64,000 nucleotides of DNA. Origin: Schoenoplectus triqueter. Taxonomy: Eukaryota; Streptophyta; Magnoliopsida; Poales; Cyperaceae. This document shows, in pieces, positions 11,155-24,262 of the stretch. The stretch is taken from contig CAXKVV010000081.1 in NCBI GenBank assembly GCA_964058805.1, forward strand, positions 496,001 to 560,000, in the 5' to 3' direction. Made by a program: the position numbers and the translations under genes. Positions within the stretch are counted from its first letter, which is position 1. The number at the start of each line of letters is the position of its first letter. The notes under the pieces are model-generated. The model searched no databases and was not told the DNA's origin. It saw nothing but the letters and a program-made list of their open reading frames with translations.

Positions 11155-12168
11155 GGAGGGGCAATGAGCGAATGAGTCAGTCTAATGTAATGGGTTCACC
11201 ATTTTCTCATGCTCTTGCACTTGCGTAAGGTGAAGCTCCGTGTATAATAAACATGTACGAGATTTGTGATCGACAATTTTGCGCGCTTATTCTATGCGAA
11301 TGGACGAATTTCTCCCCTAGACGACATCGTTCATCCCGATAGAATGTCATAGCCTCCTGTCAGCATATCCATTTGGGACTTGGCGTTGTTGACTTGATGT
11401 AAATGAGACATTTAGAAAGCGTATTACTGTGAAGTGAAAATTGCGAAAGACAATGGAAAAAATCTCATTAACAAATAATAATTAGCTTATTAATTGTTTA
11501 ATGTTTAATTTAATCTAGAATTATTTTTTTGGATCAAGATAAGAAATATTGCATGAAGCACCATGCCGATTTTTCTGAAGACAATTGAATGATCCTTTGT
11601 AACACAACATTTAGTAACCTTCCTCAAATTTATGCTTGAGCCCCCCAGTTCCAATTTTTCCTCTTTTGGTCCAATTTAATCAAGGTCCATCCTCTGTGTG
11701 AGCACAACAATATGCTTTTCCTACAGTATAACCTCTGTGACAGTACACACTGTGCAGCACGGACGAAGAACTCCGTACAGTAAGATGCTTTTATTGTACA
11801 ATTTTTAGCATACTAGCTGGCCGTGAGAAATTAAGATCTGATTGAAAAAGAACAGAAGATGCTTTTCTTGTGCATTTTCAGCTCTGCACGAGGAGTCTTT
11901 ACTAGAATTTGTGAACCACAATTTGTTCCGATCTTGCACACTTCATGACGTTAAAATTAATATATAAGCCCCACCTCTAACCAAACGGAAAGACACATGA
12001 TAAATTACACTCTGAAATCAGATAGAACGTTAACATACCTAAAATGATAACTAAGAACGGATAAAAATCCCTGCACTGATAAAATGTATAAATCCAGTAC
12101 AACAGTATATTCTAGGCATGTTTGAGAACAAGTCCACTGGAGAAGGAGATTAAGCTAAAAGACCAAAT
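11155..12168. other. Intergenic between lipid-transfer-like gene and RPT1 3' end
   Basis: No coding sequence is recognised. It holds the upstream region of the lipid-transfer-like gene and, towards 12168, the likely 3' untranslated region of RPT1. Confidence 0.5.
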
Positions 12169-15100
12169 CTAGTTGTACACCATGTATTTAGGTGTGGCAC
12201 TGAACTTCTGGTAACCCTTTATGACCTTGTTCACTGCATCAAGGAAATCCTTCTCTGTTACTGTCTTCCTACGGGCCCGAATTGCAAACATACCTGCTTC
12301 TGTACAGACACTCCTTATGTCGGCTCCTGCAAGTTTTCACACAGGTTAAAATACGCTTTGATGATCTTAAAGATTAATCACAATAATAAACTAGCTGCAT
12401 TTGTTCTTCAAATAAAGATTGATAAAACAAGCGCAGGAAAATATACCAGTTGAATTGGGGCAGAGACGAGCAAGGAGCTCAAAACGGACGTCCCTCTCAC
12501 AGTTCATGGTACGTGTATGAATCTTAAAGATCTGTGTACGACCTTCCAGATCAGGCAATCCAAATTCCACTTTACGATCCAACCTACCAGGACGCAGCAA
12601 TGCTGGATCCAATGTGTCAGGCCTAAAAAATGACAGATTTGTAAGTTCTGGAACCACAATAGTCATCACGCACATAAAAAACAACCATTAGATAAAACAC
12701 CGCTGAGAGGCAGTCAACATTTAATTTCAAATTTTGTTTTAAATATCATAGGTTTATCAAATATAGAGAACTAACAGGAAGCACCAGATACCTGTTTGTG
12801 GCCATGAGAACTTTGATGTTACCACGAGCATCAAACCCATCAAGCTGATTGACAATCTCAAGCATAGTTCTCTGAACCTCATTATCCCCACCAACACCGT
12901 CATCAAAACGGGCCCCACCTATAGCATCCACCTCATCAAAGAACACTATGCAGGCCTTCTTGGACCTTGCCATCTGCAGATTTATGTACTAATTTTTTAG
13001 CGAACAAGCAATTTGGTTTGTTCTTTCTTTTTAAGATTTCCAGGAATATGGCTGATGTAATTCCAATGGGTGTTTGGATGAGTAGGAATGCAATAAAGAC
13101 AGTAATCATTTATTCCCCTGGTGATCAAATACTCTGATCCAATGCAAAAATACTATATTTGTCCTCATCTCTTTCCTTTCTTGTCCCTTTTACATGCAAT
13201 ATTTTTCATTCCTTTCCCCAAGCATTCATTTTTTCCTTCCTGCTCCTATATCCAGTCTCTATTATCAAATTCTATAAATTAAAGTATTATTTCAGTAACA
13301 ATTTTTTTTAAGTAGCATCTCTCATCATTGGATCCAAATTTTCAAGGAGGCATGTTAAGTGATTTGAATTTAAAGGTGTTTGTGTGGTTTGTCCCTTTTC
13401 AATGTCACCAAAGGACCTAAATTATAAACAATATTAAACTTTGAACTATAACAAAGTTGTCAAGGTGAGAAGTTGAATAAACAGTAGATTACTCTTCTAA
13501 TTTATTGAGATTAAGAATGAAATAATTTGCAAAACGACAAAGTTCGTTTAATTCATACACAAGTGTTAACGGTAGGACAAAACCCTACTTCACTTAGCAC
13601 GCTCTTCATACTTAAAAAAGAGGATATTTTTGGAGCTTCATATTGTTTCTAATAATTGAAAGACCCGACCTGACACGATTTTTTTTTTTAAAAAAAGTCA
13701 AAACTGACCCAACAGACCTGAACCCAACCCGGTCTGACCTGGACCCTAACCAGACCTGATTTCTTCCAGAAGGTCAAATTGACCCGAACCACCCGATTGC
13801 CTCCCTCTACTAGGAGGTAACAAAACATGGTATTACTCTTTCACATTTATATGAATTTAGTAGGCACTATGGTAGTCAAGCATTAATCTTTTTTTTTTGG
13901 CAGTGATTCTATGTAATTTTCTTAATTTATGTCTGTTTCTGCAGCAATATAAGAAGTACCCTAATCCAATATAACAAAAAATAGCATTAATGAAAGAAAA
14001 TTAACCTGGAAGAGTTCGCGAACCATGCGGGCCCCTTCTCCAACATATTTCTGAACAAGCTCACTACCAATGACACGGATGAAACAAGCATCAGTTCTGT
14101 TGGCCACAGCTCTTGCCAGAAGGGTTTTGCCAGTTCCTGGGGGACCATAGCATAGTACACCTTTTGGTGGGTCAATACCGAGCTTAACGAACTTCTCCGG
14201 GTGAAGCATAGGCAGCTCCACAACCTGATGGATTATTAGATTTATATAAAACAGCTATTTCAACATCAGGCAAAACATCATACATCACACTGCTCGACTC
14301 CCTATTCATCAACTTTGCGCTCTTCTTTTAATCTAATTTCTTGGCGTTTCTGGTGATAACTATAACACCAGGAGAAATGATTAAGGCTTAATTTCCAAAC
14401 AAAACCGAGGCAAATTCCATTAAACTGGGGAACATATATACAGCTCGGGTAAATCTATAAGGCACGATACCACAGCAGCAAGGCTTTGTATATACTTGGC
14501 CAATTTTTGTGGACCGCAATATTGCAATCCTTGGACTACCAGTATGTATCAACAAAAAGCAAAGACTTTCCAACAAAATGGTTACCTCTCGCATCTTTTC
14601 AATTTGCTCCTTGCACCCACCAACATCATTGTAAGTGACATCAGGTTTCTCCTCCACAGTCATCATTGTTACACTTGGATCAATCTTTGGTGGCAACGGT
14701 ATCTGGATTTGGTACTTGTTTCTATCAACACTGGAATAAAGAATGTTCATGTTACCATTATACAGCCAATTAACATGTTTAAGGGTAAGCTACAAAAAGT
14801 GAATTCAACAAAGTACTGGAAAAACCAGTACTATAACCTTGATTCTCAATAATGTTCCAACTCCTGGTACAGAACCAGCTACAATACTGTATCAGTTGGT
14901 CTCTAGCAGATCTAATTTTACCATCCTCAAAGTTAAATGCTAACTACCTTTAGTACAACATCTGTTGGACTGGCACATGTACACAAGCAATACTAGGTAA
15001 CTAGGTAAGAGATAGCAAAGATAATTAACAATGAAGAAACACATTTACTATATTTACCCGACACGCATGCCTTCTTCAATATCAGTAGGAGAGACTTTGT

Positions 15101-18100
15101 CGCCTAAACCAACAACAAACTGCAAAAAGATTCAGTAAAATAATGAGTGAAAAATCAAAATAAATTTCATACTAAAAAGCAATAGGTTAACAAAAAGTCA
15201 AATACTAAGTACCTTTGCGATTTGCTTAACATTAATAACATACTTTGCATCTTCTGTATTTGGATTAATTATTTTGGTACACCTAGCAACCTGCACAACA
15301 TTAAAACAATCATATAAAAATACACAACTATTTGTTCTCTTATGAGGTGCAAAAAAGATTTAAAAATTTACCTGAAGAGGTTGCTCCTCTTGCATCATTT
15401 GTTTGTCCGACACTAAGTCCCATTGGCTTGGCGCAGCTAAGCCTGTATCAGACTCTTTGATACCTGTTTTCCAGATACAAGTCCAAATCAACACATTGAT
15501 TCAATATTTAACTACTCTGAGATGAGTGTAACTAAAACTACAGTAACGAAGTCAAAGAAACAAAAATTTTAAATAATAATGGAAGAGCAACCACAGAACT
15601 CAAATACTACCAACTACCAACTCTTCAAGATTCTGTGCAAGGATAAGATGAACCGGAAGTAATGAAGACGAATTTTGTAAACAGAAAATTTGCAGGTTCA
15701 CCACATAGAAAATGTACAATATCTTAATCACACAGATATGCATAACATATGATGCCTCATTGTCAAAACAAATCTGCATTTTTGTGGTTATGGCTGATAA
15801 AGAGAAATATAGTGGTGCTTTATCTTCAGTTTGGACAAGTTTATACTAATTATTTAGGCAAGGATGTACAAGGGAGCTCCGCTCGCGAAAAAAGCTCTTG
15901 CGAACGAGAAGGCGAATGAAGAGGTGAGACCAGCGAGACGAAAACTCTAGGCGGGGAGGTTGCGCCGCCGGCCTCCCCCACCTCTCCCCTTCCCCGACCT
16001 CTCCTCCTCCTCCTACCTCCTACCACTCTCCCTTCTACCTCATACCCCTTTCCCTTTTCTGTCCGTTCAAGAACAGATCTCGGACCTAGAATTTCTTCCA
16101 TGACCGCCGCCAGCCTCCTCTGTCACTCCCCACCCCTCTCACCCCACTACCCCTCTCTCCCATCGGCCTAACCCATTGAAGCAGCAAGAAAAAAAAGGGT
16201 AACTGCACCAACATCAGGGAAGGGCCCTTAGGCCGGGAGGTTGCATCACCGGTCTTCTCCGCATCGGACCTTCGCCTTCCTCTCTCCTCTTCCTCTCTTT
16301 TTCTTCCTCTTCCCTTTACTGATCTGAAATACAAGCATCTAGATCTAGGGTTTGTCTTGGGTTTTATCGCGGCTGAGGGTCACCAACTCACTCACTGGAC
16401 ATCACCTCTCTTTCTCCTTCTCTCTTTCTCGGACCTTACCTATCTTCTTCTTCCTTTGTCACTCACCTCATTTACCGGCTGCCATCCGCGCCTCCTAACT
16501 AGCCGGCAGTCAGCCCTCACTCTATCCCTCATCCAGATTATTTCCTGTCAACTTAAGACCTTTACCTTTGCCTCCACCTTACCCCTGGTGACAGACATAG
16601 CTTCTCCCTATGGTAGATCTCGGCACCTGCATCAGACAACAAACCTAGCATCTCGACGTCATTTGATGTTTTCTTCCCATGGGAGACGAGAGAAAATATT
16701 GTCGAAGAGGAGAAGGGAAGGAATGATTTCTCCCAGTAGCCATCTCTCTTTCCGTCTTGGACAATCTCTTCTCCGAATCTCCCGCAAGCTCCAATTTCGT
16801 CTCTTCCTTCTCTACCTATTCTGCCTAACCGACAACCAGAGGTGCTATGCAATGAGCCGATGACAGGCGAGTTGCCAGTGGATACCATGGATCAAGCTAC
16901 CGTTTTTCTGTTTTTTATTTTATTTTATTCAGGTCAATGCTTGAATTTTATCTTCTTTTATTTCTTCCATTCTTTTCCTTTTCCTTCTCTCTTATCTAAT
17001 CTGTATCCGCTCTTTTTAATTTGATTTAATAAAATTTCATAGTAGGCTATTCGCTTGCTACATCAAAAAAAAAAATATTTAGGCAAGGATAAATCAAGTC
17101 ATCATTTCACATCATTTAGTAAAGTTTTATTTTTCTCCTCCATTTCCCTTGGGACAATTTAGGAAAAAAAAGAACAACAAACCTTTACGGGCTTTACGGG
17201 TCTTTTCCTTTTCCAACCCAATATCATTCAGACCATTACAAAATTACAATGGTACAATTCATATGTATCGTTGTCACTATTACTATCATTGAATTTTTAT
17301 ATTTGAGATCTATGCTCTCTATGATTCCGGATTGGGTTTCATTTCTATCCTACCCCAATTTATTTGGGATTAAAGGCTTTGTTGTTGTTGTTGTTGTACA
17401 ATTCATATGTATCGTTATTTGCCGTAGTCTGCATCATGTTCAAAGATGCATGGTTCTTAAACCATGACAAAAAAAATTGAACTTAAACACATGACGATAT
17501 TATAATTTACCAATCAGTTTCTCATCGGCACCGCTCCCACTCAACAAAGGACCACTAAATGCTATTTTAAAACTAACAAGTAACAACATATTGAAAATAT
17601 GCAACTTACCGCATAGATCATTAATTTTTTTGGCTTTCTCCTTGATTTCCTTCTCAGTCTGTTTTATGCTTGTAGAGTATGGTCCCAGACCCTGTGGGTA
17701 AAGCAATAGATACAAATAATTAGAGCATTCGGATCTTCAAATTTAGGCTGTCAGAAAGAAGGGTAAATGGCACAAGAAGATTTTGAGTATGGATAAAGGA
17801 AATTTCGAAAGCACATTACCAAGAACAATACGAAAGAAATGCACTGATAGAAACCAGACGAAAAAAAATAAATCTGAGATTAATGCCTTTTCCTATAACC
17901 AATTAAAGTTCAAAACTCGCACAAGACTGCTCTTGTAAACGCAAGGAAGCATATTTGATGTGTCTCATAAATTCTCTGTCAAAGCCAAATTCAAGGTAAA
18001 CATGGATTCCCAAAGTTAGCACAAAATGATAAATCCATCCATTGCCCAAAACTAGATTATCCATGCATCACTGACAGAAACATACTAAGACGCAGAAAAT

Positions 18101-18314
18101 CAAAATGCTTTGTAGAACTAACGAGCAACTATAAATTAACACAGATCCAGGGTTCCAATCAAGAAAAACACAATATCTAACAAAGATACCGAAGACAATT
18201 AAGGGAACTACCAAGGGAAATGCTCACATAGGTCTTAAGAAGTGCAATATCGTCTTCATCGAGAGGTCTCGGGTTCTTCTCGTTGAGGATCTCATCTTCT
18301 ATATCAGGCGCCAT
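12169..18314 (-). CDS. RPT1: 26S proteasome regulatory subunit 7 (RPT1), 10 exons, complete
   Basis: RPT1 is one of six AAA+ ATPases in the base of the 19S regulatory particle; the ring unfolds ubiquitinated proteins and feeds them into the 20S core. Exons in gene order: 18314-18228, 17691-17610, 15463-15372, 15290-15213, 15119-15058, 14730-14586, 14224-14006, 12973-12792, 12622-12447, 12326-12169. All junctions have GT-AG introns and phases agree. The joined frame is 1281 bp, 426 aa, the usual plant length. It starts [14 protein letters not shown] and ends YMVYN. Walker A GPPGTGKT is at residues 209-216, Walker B FFDEVD at 266-271, and the downstream [10 protein letters not shown] arginine-rich motif is present. 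Every landmark is intact, so the gene is likely active. Intron 2 (2.1 kb) carries two retroelement insertions and intron 7 (1.0 kb) a MITE-like fragment. Confidence 0.97.
13640..13830. mobile_element. MITE-like fragment in RPT1 intron 7
   Basis: Repeated GACCCGACCTGA / GGTCTGACCTGGACC / AGACCTGA-type motifs within 190 bp look like the subterminal repeats of small hAT-like elements such as the one at 55063-55489. No clear ends or target duplication were found. Confidence 0.4.
15866..17075 (+). mobile_element. Poly(A)-tailed non-LTR insertion of unknown family, 1210 bp, in RPT1 intron 2
   Basis: A perfect 15-bp target duplication TATTTAGGCAAGGAT flanks the insert (15851-15865 and 17076-17090), and it ends in a poly(A) run after CTTGCTACATC on the plus strand. 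This is the signature of target-primed reverse transcription by an L1-type LINE. The body is unusually CT- and G-rich, with GGCGGGGAGGTTGCGCCGCC near 15950 and a related GGCCGGGAGGTTGCATCACC near 16230. A plus frame of 168 codons (16357-16863) is composition-driven and matches no family I know; no reverse transcriptase or endonuclease is present. It may be an internally deleted LINE (5' leader joined to the 3' end), a SINE-like element or a processed transcript. It lies antisense to RPT1. Confidence 0.8.
17273..17395 (+). mobile_element. 5'-truncated RTE LINE 3' end in RPT1 intron 2
   Basis: This 123-bp insertion ends TTTGGGATTAAAGGCTTTG followed by (TTG)n, the same 3' end as the full RTE LINE at 42290-49496. 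A 21-bp direct repeat beginning GTACAATTCA and ending TATCGTT lies on both sides (17252-17272 and 17396-17416). It is a textbook severely truncated insertion. Confidence 0.92.
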
Positions 18315-19492
18315 TGCTTCTCTCTCTCAAAAAATTAGTAAAAGGTATTCTTCCTTTCTCTCTACCTGAAGCAAGCTTTTAGCTCGAGAGAACCCTTCTT
18401 CCTCAAGAAAAGGCACCAGCTCTAATCAATTTCTAGGTCTAGGCAAGGAGTCGGTCCGGGTCGCCTGTGGGACCCAGTGTTATTCTCTATTTCGTTAGTG
18501 GTAGTAAATAGTAAACCCAGGCCTGGTTTGTAATTACACTTTCATTCATAGAGGCCTAAGAAAAGCCTAAGGTCTTAAGTAAGAGGTGGATGAACTTGAA
18601 GAGCCCAAAATTCAAGGCCTGCTAGTGTTTGAATGGGTTCTTTTAGGATCAGTTTTCACCGAACTCGCGTCTGATCTGCTGTTATGGACTTGTAATTAAC
18701 TGATTATGATCATGATCATGATCACGATTATTTGTTGTGGAGTCCAGGTTCCGTGTGAAGAATCAATAACAGGTGGCCTAGGAAAGTGTTGTTCTGACCA
18801 GGAGGCACTGGTATGCATTCATTTATCCCTTTCACAGTATATCACTTTTTTTTGAGGAAAACATTATATCAATCTACTAATAAACTTTCATCAGATGGAC
18901 GGATTAGATTGGATTAAGATTCGGACCGGTTTAGGAACTTCATGATCGAGCATAATATCAGATTTGAGGATCTGATGGTATAGAAACCACTCTCATTTAT
19001 TAAACAATGGGACCTATTTCGGCATCTTCAACTCCTATTTGGATAATTTAATTACGTGAACATGTGCAGGTGAAAGTGAACTTTAATTTAGACGCCAGCA
19101 ATCAGCTGATCTCGAGAATGTATTCATGTATATATATTTCTATTCTACGCGAAGTTGTATTTACCCATTTGTGAGTTGTCTTTCTATTAAGAGTTAAGAA
19201 TATACTTTCTTGCTCTCTAAATCAGCCGGGAAAAGCTCTCAGTAGTCAAACCCATGCATCTTGCTTCCCCTTTTTTTCTTTTGAGAAATTGCCCTTAGGC
19301 TTAATTCATTAATTAATGAAAATGTCCATCAAGTGCATCTTACGTACTTCACACTTACTCTACAACCCATTTTGTTTTGCTCAATGAGAAGAAGCAGAGA
19401 ACAGGAAAAATAAATCAACTGGCAAGCTTACACTTTTTTTTCTCCTCAAATAGTTCCACCAAGATAGACAATCAATCTTCAAAACAAGCTTC
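18315..19492. promoter_or_regulatory. Divergent intergenic region between RPT1 and GT31-A
   Basis: This 1.2-kb stretch must hold the RPT1 promoter (minus) and the GT31-A promoter (plus). The RPT1 side starts with a CT-rich leader (CTTTTACTAATTTTTTGAGA then a TCTC tract complement at about 18315-18360). A small TGATCA-type repeat lies near 18703-18726. I see no convincing TATA box at the right distance for either gene, which is common for housekeeping genes. Confidence 0.45.
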
Positions 19493-20781
19493 ATGAAGCC
19501 TACCTCCTATCCTAAGCCATCCATCTCCACAGTCACTATCATCCTCCTCCCTCTCATCCTCTTCATCCTTGTAACCCTAATTGTATACTCAAATGAATCA
19601 AAACTACAAGTGATTACATCAGCTTGTACTACACCAGCAATGCATGTCGATTTCACTGAAAATGTCAGAGTCAAGCTTGATCTCCGGCTACTTATTGGTG
19701 TGCTGACAGTACCTGGCAATTATGACCGACGTAATCTGGTTCGACTAGCATATGCGATTCAGCCCAAACATGCAGGGCATGTAGATGTCAAGTTTGTGTT
19801 TTGTAATGTGACGAATGAGGAAGATATTCTTTTTGTTGCAATGGAGATCATACAATACGACGATATTATAATTCTTGATTGTGCCGAGAACATGGATGGT
19901 GGTAAAACATACACTTACTTCTCCAGCCTTCCAAAGATATTTGATGGTGAGTTTAATTCAATATCAGCCTTAGGACTCCAAAAAAAAATAAGTACAGTAA
20001 TAGTAGTGATAATTTACTGTCAAATTAATAGTATAAATATTATAAATATTTTTCAGCTAGTTTATCTTAAGCTTTTCAAGTGATCTGTACACATTTACTG
20101 GTGTGTCCTTTCTGCTGATAAGTACAGATATACTGGGGTGTCCTTTCTGCTGATAATAAATTAAATTGTGTCCAAATTGAGTTGAAATGTACTGCTGAAA
20201 CAATGAATCTTAACTCTCTTAAATGTTATCAGAGCTAGAATTGAATAGTTAGAACAGAATCACTGTTGATTTCTTTTTATTATTTTATTATTTTTTTTTT
20301 AAATTCAGGTGAGGAGCAATATGACTATGTGATGAAAACAGACGATGATACATACCTCCGCCTAAACAACCTTGCCGACACACTAAACAGACTTCCAAGA
20401 GAAAGCCTCTACTTTGGTCTAATGAGCCCATGTTTTGGCACAAAAGCTGAACACTACATGTCCGGCATGGGTTATGTGGTTTCGTGGGACCTGGTCGAGT
20501 GGATTGCCAAATCAGATGTAGCCCGAACGCACCACACAGGACCAGAAGATCTGATCACTGGCAAATGGTTCAGGGATGGTGGAAAGGCAGTGCACATGTA
20601 TGATGCGACACCGGCAATGTATGACTATTTTGAACCGCCACAATTGTGCTTCCGGCATGAGTTCATACCAGACACGGTGGCTGTACACAAATTGAAAGAT
20701 AATCTTCGGTGGGCAAGAACACTGAAGTATTTCAATGTAACCTATGGCTTGAAGCCTTCAAGATTATACCATCTGCCATAG
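19493..20781 (+). CDS. GT31-A: beta-1,3-galactosyltransferase-like protein, 2 exons
   Basis: A glycosyltransferase family 31 type II membrane protein, expected in the Golgi, where relatives add galactose in beta-1,3 linkage; donor and acceptor here are not known. Exon 1 is 19493-19946 and exon 2 is 20309-20781 (GATG/GTGAGT donor, AAATTCAG acceptor), giving 308 aa. A membrane anchor lies at about residues 13-33 (TIILLPLILFILVTLIVY). Family landmarks follow: LRLLIGVLTVP, FVFCNVT, DDIIILDCAENMDGGKTYTYFSSLP, the metal-binding DDD at 163-165 in MKTDDDTYLRL, and the C-terminal FNVTYGL..SRLYHLP. Reading past exon 1 without splicing loses the DDD region, so the intron is required. Paralogues B, C and D have no intron at this site. 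The gene appears intact. Confidence 0.9.
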
Positions 20782-21908
20782 AAAAAAAGATATTTCCCGT
20801 TCTTCTCTGAAATTTCATGCTTCAGTGGTCAATTTTGCTATTTTTCTTTGGTTTTAGGGACTTGTGAAGATTGAAGGAGTATAATTATACTAAATCTCAT
20901 CTTTGTGACTTGTCCGGTGTCTAAGCTTTTAATGACATCACATAGTGTGGAATTGTACTTTTTTTCATTGTAAAAGATTTTTTGTTAATGATGACAGCAA
21001 GCAAGAACTGAAAAGTTTTGATTCTTGAAATAGCAATTAATTCCAACCAAGTTAATTTATTGTGTGAGTTTTTGAGATAAGTAGATCAAGCCTACTGTAA
21101 TTTTTTATCTCTATCTCTATCTCTAATTCTACTCTTTATTAAGCACATAAGTGTTTTGATTCTGCAATAGTTTAAATTTTATGTTGAATTTCGACAACTA
21201 ATATTAATCATTGGATTGAATTATTCATTAAATAATGTTACTATCTCAATGACAATTTGTGTTGAAGTTATAATTTTTTCTCAATTTTGTTTATTACACG
21301 AAATGGTGCATAATTTAGGAGTACAATTGTTCTATTTTATTTTTTTCTTAAATTACCATCAATTATGAATTTTAACATTCCTTAAATTCTGAACGACAAC
21401 TATTCTCTCAATTATGTATTTATTTTACATTAATTATATATTCATAATTGAAATTTACATTAATTACTAAATTATCTTCATTTTTATTTCCCTTTCTTTT
21501 CATATGAAGATATGAATTTTTATATTTTTAAAAGATATCATCGTAACAACATACAGATAAGATACTAGTGAAACAATAAAAAGACTTAGAATTGGGTTAA
21601 AAATTCCTTTTTGTTGTGAATTGGGTTAAATACTGAAGGTACCGTTGGATGAAATGTTAGGCCGTTCAATTAGAACTTCAAAAATATGCGAACCAATTTT
21701 GATTGAACAATCTATTGTAAATATTTGAAATTGATAGACTTTCTATCTTTAATTTTTTTATTGAAAGAAAGAACTTCTATACATTGTACAACGTCAGTTC
21801 CCAGATACTGTGTCTGCGGGGTCCAGAAAGCAGAATTTTTTGAATGCGCGTCTTAATTACAACATTTTTTATATCAAACTATCATTTTCAATATGTATAG
21901 AATTTTTG
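20782..21908. other. AT-rich intergenic after GT31-A
   Basis: The first few hundred bases are the likely 3' untranslated region of GT31-A. The rest is AT-rich with no recognised gene. Confidence 0.5.
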
Positions 21909-24240
21909 CAGATTTTTTTATTTTAGAAAATAAAAAAAAAACAAATATAGAAAAGTGGCCAAATCGCCTTCACTTTTTGCACACATAGTCAAACCCGAGT
22001 TTCAAACTTGGGTCCGAGAAAAAAAAAATTACGTTTTGAAAATTACAGGTGTCTGGACACTTGTTCCGTTGAGAGATTGATCTAAAATATTACAATAAAA
22101 ATTAAAATAAAATTTTATAAAGCCAAATATAAGCACAATTAATACATTGTTCTAAAATAGTGTCAAACAAATTGAAATATTACAACAACAATTAAAATCC
22201 AATTGTTCTAGTAAATATAACAACAAAAAACATAAACACACTGGTAATCTAAATCATGCTATGTTGAAACGAGCTTGACCTCGAGTTGGTAGCCTGTTAA
22301 TACGACCATCAATTTCATCTATAACCATTGGAATGTGTATCTTCCTTCCCCTTTCTTTCTTGATTTTGCTGAATCCGGCCTGATGATCGGACTGTTGTAC
22401 ATTGACCAATCTCGTTTATTGTCATAACTACGCCAGTGACTAGACCATGTGTTAATGTAGTACTAGATGGTATAATATGGACTAACGTACTGAGTGTAAT
22501 CTAGCCTTCTGAATGAGCAAACAACAATCAAGTGATCGCATGGGATGCCGGTTAATTGCGGTTTCTGACACCAATAATTACCAATTCCCGTCATCGTTAA
22601 TTCAACCTCATATTTTATTTCACCCCTTTGTCCCTATTATTTCAAATAAAAATTACAAATTATTACTTAAATTTTAAAATTAAATAAAAAATTATATAAG
22701 TATAGAACATTACCGTCTCGATAAATCCATTTCTGTTGTAAACATCGAAATTGTTGATACCCCAATCCAGTGGTATGATATCGTAAGTTCTTCCCTTATC
22801 ACCGCGATGTTTTATCAGTTCGGTGACCTTTTGGGAGAATATCAGACCATGGGTTTCCCAAGCTGCTGCAATTTGTCGACGCTGAAAGAACCACTCAACA
22901 CATTTATGCCACGTGTTCTCGACGATAGCACATACTGAAAGTTGTCTGGCGATCCTGAACACATTGTTTAGTGATTCTGAACTGTTACTTGTCATTATTC
23001 TCCACTGATTGAGACTCCCGTCTAGATGTTGTGCCCATCTTTCTTGATGCAATGCAGCCACTTGCTCTGGGGTTAACTCCTCATAATGAAATTCCTCGGC
23101 TGACACTTCCTCAGCTGCGGCAGGTTGATTATTGCAGTTTATGTTATTTTGTGTCCTTCTATTGGACACTGGGTTGATTATTACGATTTCTGTTATTTGT
23201 ATCATTATGTTATTGTGGTTTCTGTTATCTGTTGCATCCTGGATGTCATCCTCCTCGACATTCAGGTGCCACTCTTCCAGTTTGTCATCCTCATCCACAT
23301 CCATATTTTATACCGAAACACGGGATGGTCACTGCTCCCGAGCTCGGGAGTGGGTTCTTTCCTCAGCCTCTACTAGATTACTACTTCCAGGAATACTAGT
23401 CGGATCATAGTTATCAGAACTGGATATTGGTTCGGATTCAACTACTAGCTCCAGTGTTTTATACCCGGGTAATTGGTACGGAGCTATTATTTTAATCATT
23501 CCCCAAATTTCATCAGAAATAACCCCAAATAAGCTATAAAAAACCACCCGAACCTGCTGGGCCAGTGTTTATCCGTGCACTAATGATGATGTTGAATTAG
23601 TTAGGGAGCAGCTCCAAACTAGCATGAATCTGCCTCTTCAAGTCATAAAGATTGATTGTCTCGTTGACAGAAAATGTGCACGCGGCATGAATATCGTAAT
23701 CTGTGCCGGTTAAAGTTTTTAAGATTTGATCTCCGTGATACACATTGATCAACAATATTTTCGTCTCTATATTATGAACAATAAACCATACTATTAGTGT
23801 ATTTTAATTTTACAGCAAAAATTAATAGTCCAAATAGAAAAAAAACTTACAATGTTGATGAGATGAGAGTGGTGAATACGGATCGGCTCTGGATCTGTCG
23901 AAAAATAAATTTCCAGTTAGAAGCTCTTGCAACAGTAACAATGGTGATTTTGAAGAAATGGTTAGCTGAAGGAAGGTGAAGAAGAAATGTGCTGAGTGTG
24001 CTATATAATAGCAGGATGCTGGGACCGAGTTTAAAACTCGGTTCCAAGTGTACTGGGTCGAGTTTAAAACTCAGTTCAGACACCTGTAATTTTTAAAACG
24101 TAAAAAAAAATCCCAGACCCGAGTTTCAAACTCGGGCAAAGGAGCTGAACCCGAGTTTGAAACTCGGGTCTGGTTATGTGCGCAAAAGTTGGAGGCGATT
24201 TGGTCACTTTTCTATATTTATTTTTTTCATTTACTAAGCA
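21909..24240 (-). mobile_element. MULE (Mutator-like) DNA transposon, internally deleted
   Basis: The left end CAGATTTTTTTATTTTAG and the adjoining sequence (AAATATAGAAAAGTGGCCAAATCGCC) match, inverted, the right end near 24190-24235 (TTGGTCACTTTTCTATATTT). The same ends bound the elements at 52045-53035 and 59461-60805. Palindromic CCGAGTTT/AAACTCGG motifs lie just inside each end. The right terminus merges with the (TA)n tract and palindrome that start at 24263, so the exact border and target duplication there are unclear. It carries a transposase pseudogene on the minus strand. Confidence 0.8.
22255..23756 (-). pseudogene. MULE transposase (mudrA-like) pseudogene lacking its catalytic core
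   Basis: The N-terminal part reads LLINVYHGDQILK from about 23756; its start codon is ATA where the copy at about 52540 keeps ATG. It continues through LYDLKRQIHASLELLPN and a long acidic stretch (DVDEDDKLEEW, 23304 onward). It then jumps to the C-terminal part (RWAQHLDG, MTSNSSESLNNVFRIARQL, NTWHKCVEWFFQRRQIAAAW), so the DDE catalytic region is missing. A GT-AG intron (about 22640-22710) joins it to the SWIM zinc finger (WCQKPQLTGIPCDHL). A stop interrupts YYTI/YYINTW, and a frameshift follows near 22360. The open frame 22663-23304 is only a piece of this. Confidence 0.85.
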
Positions 24241-24260
24241 TAGAGGCGATTTGGTCACTT

Positions 24261-24262
<2 letters not shown>

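Noticed and set aside
16357..16863. 168-codon open frame in RPT1 intron 2
   Set aside because: It lies inside a poly(A)-tailed insertion, follows the CT-rich composition, and shows no family motif; the opposite strand is also open nearby.
22663..23304. 213-codon frame as a host gene
   Set aside because: Its second half is the C-terminal part of a Mutator-like transposase and it lies between MULE ends; the catalytic core is missing.
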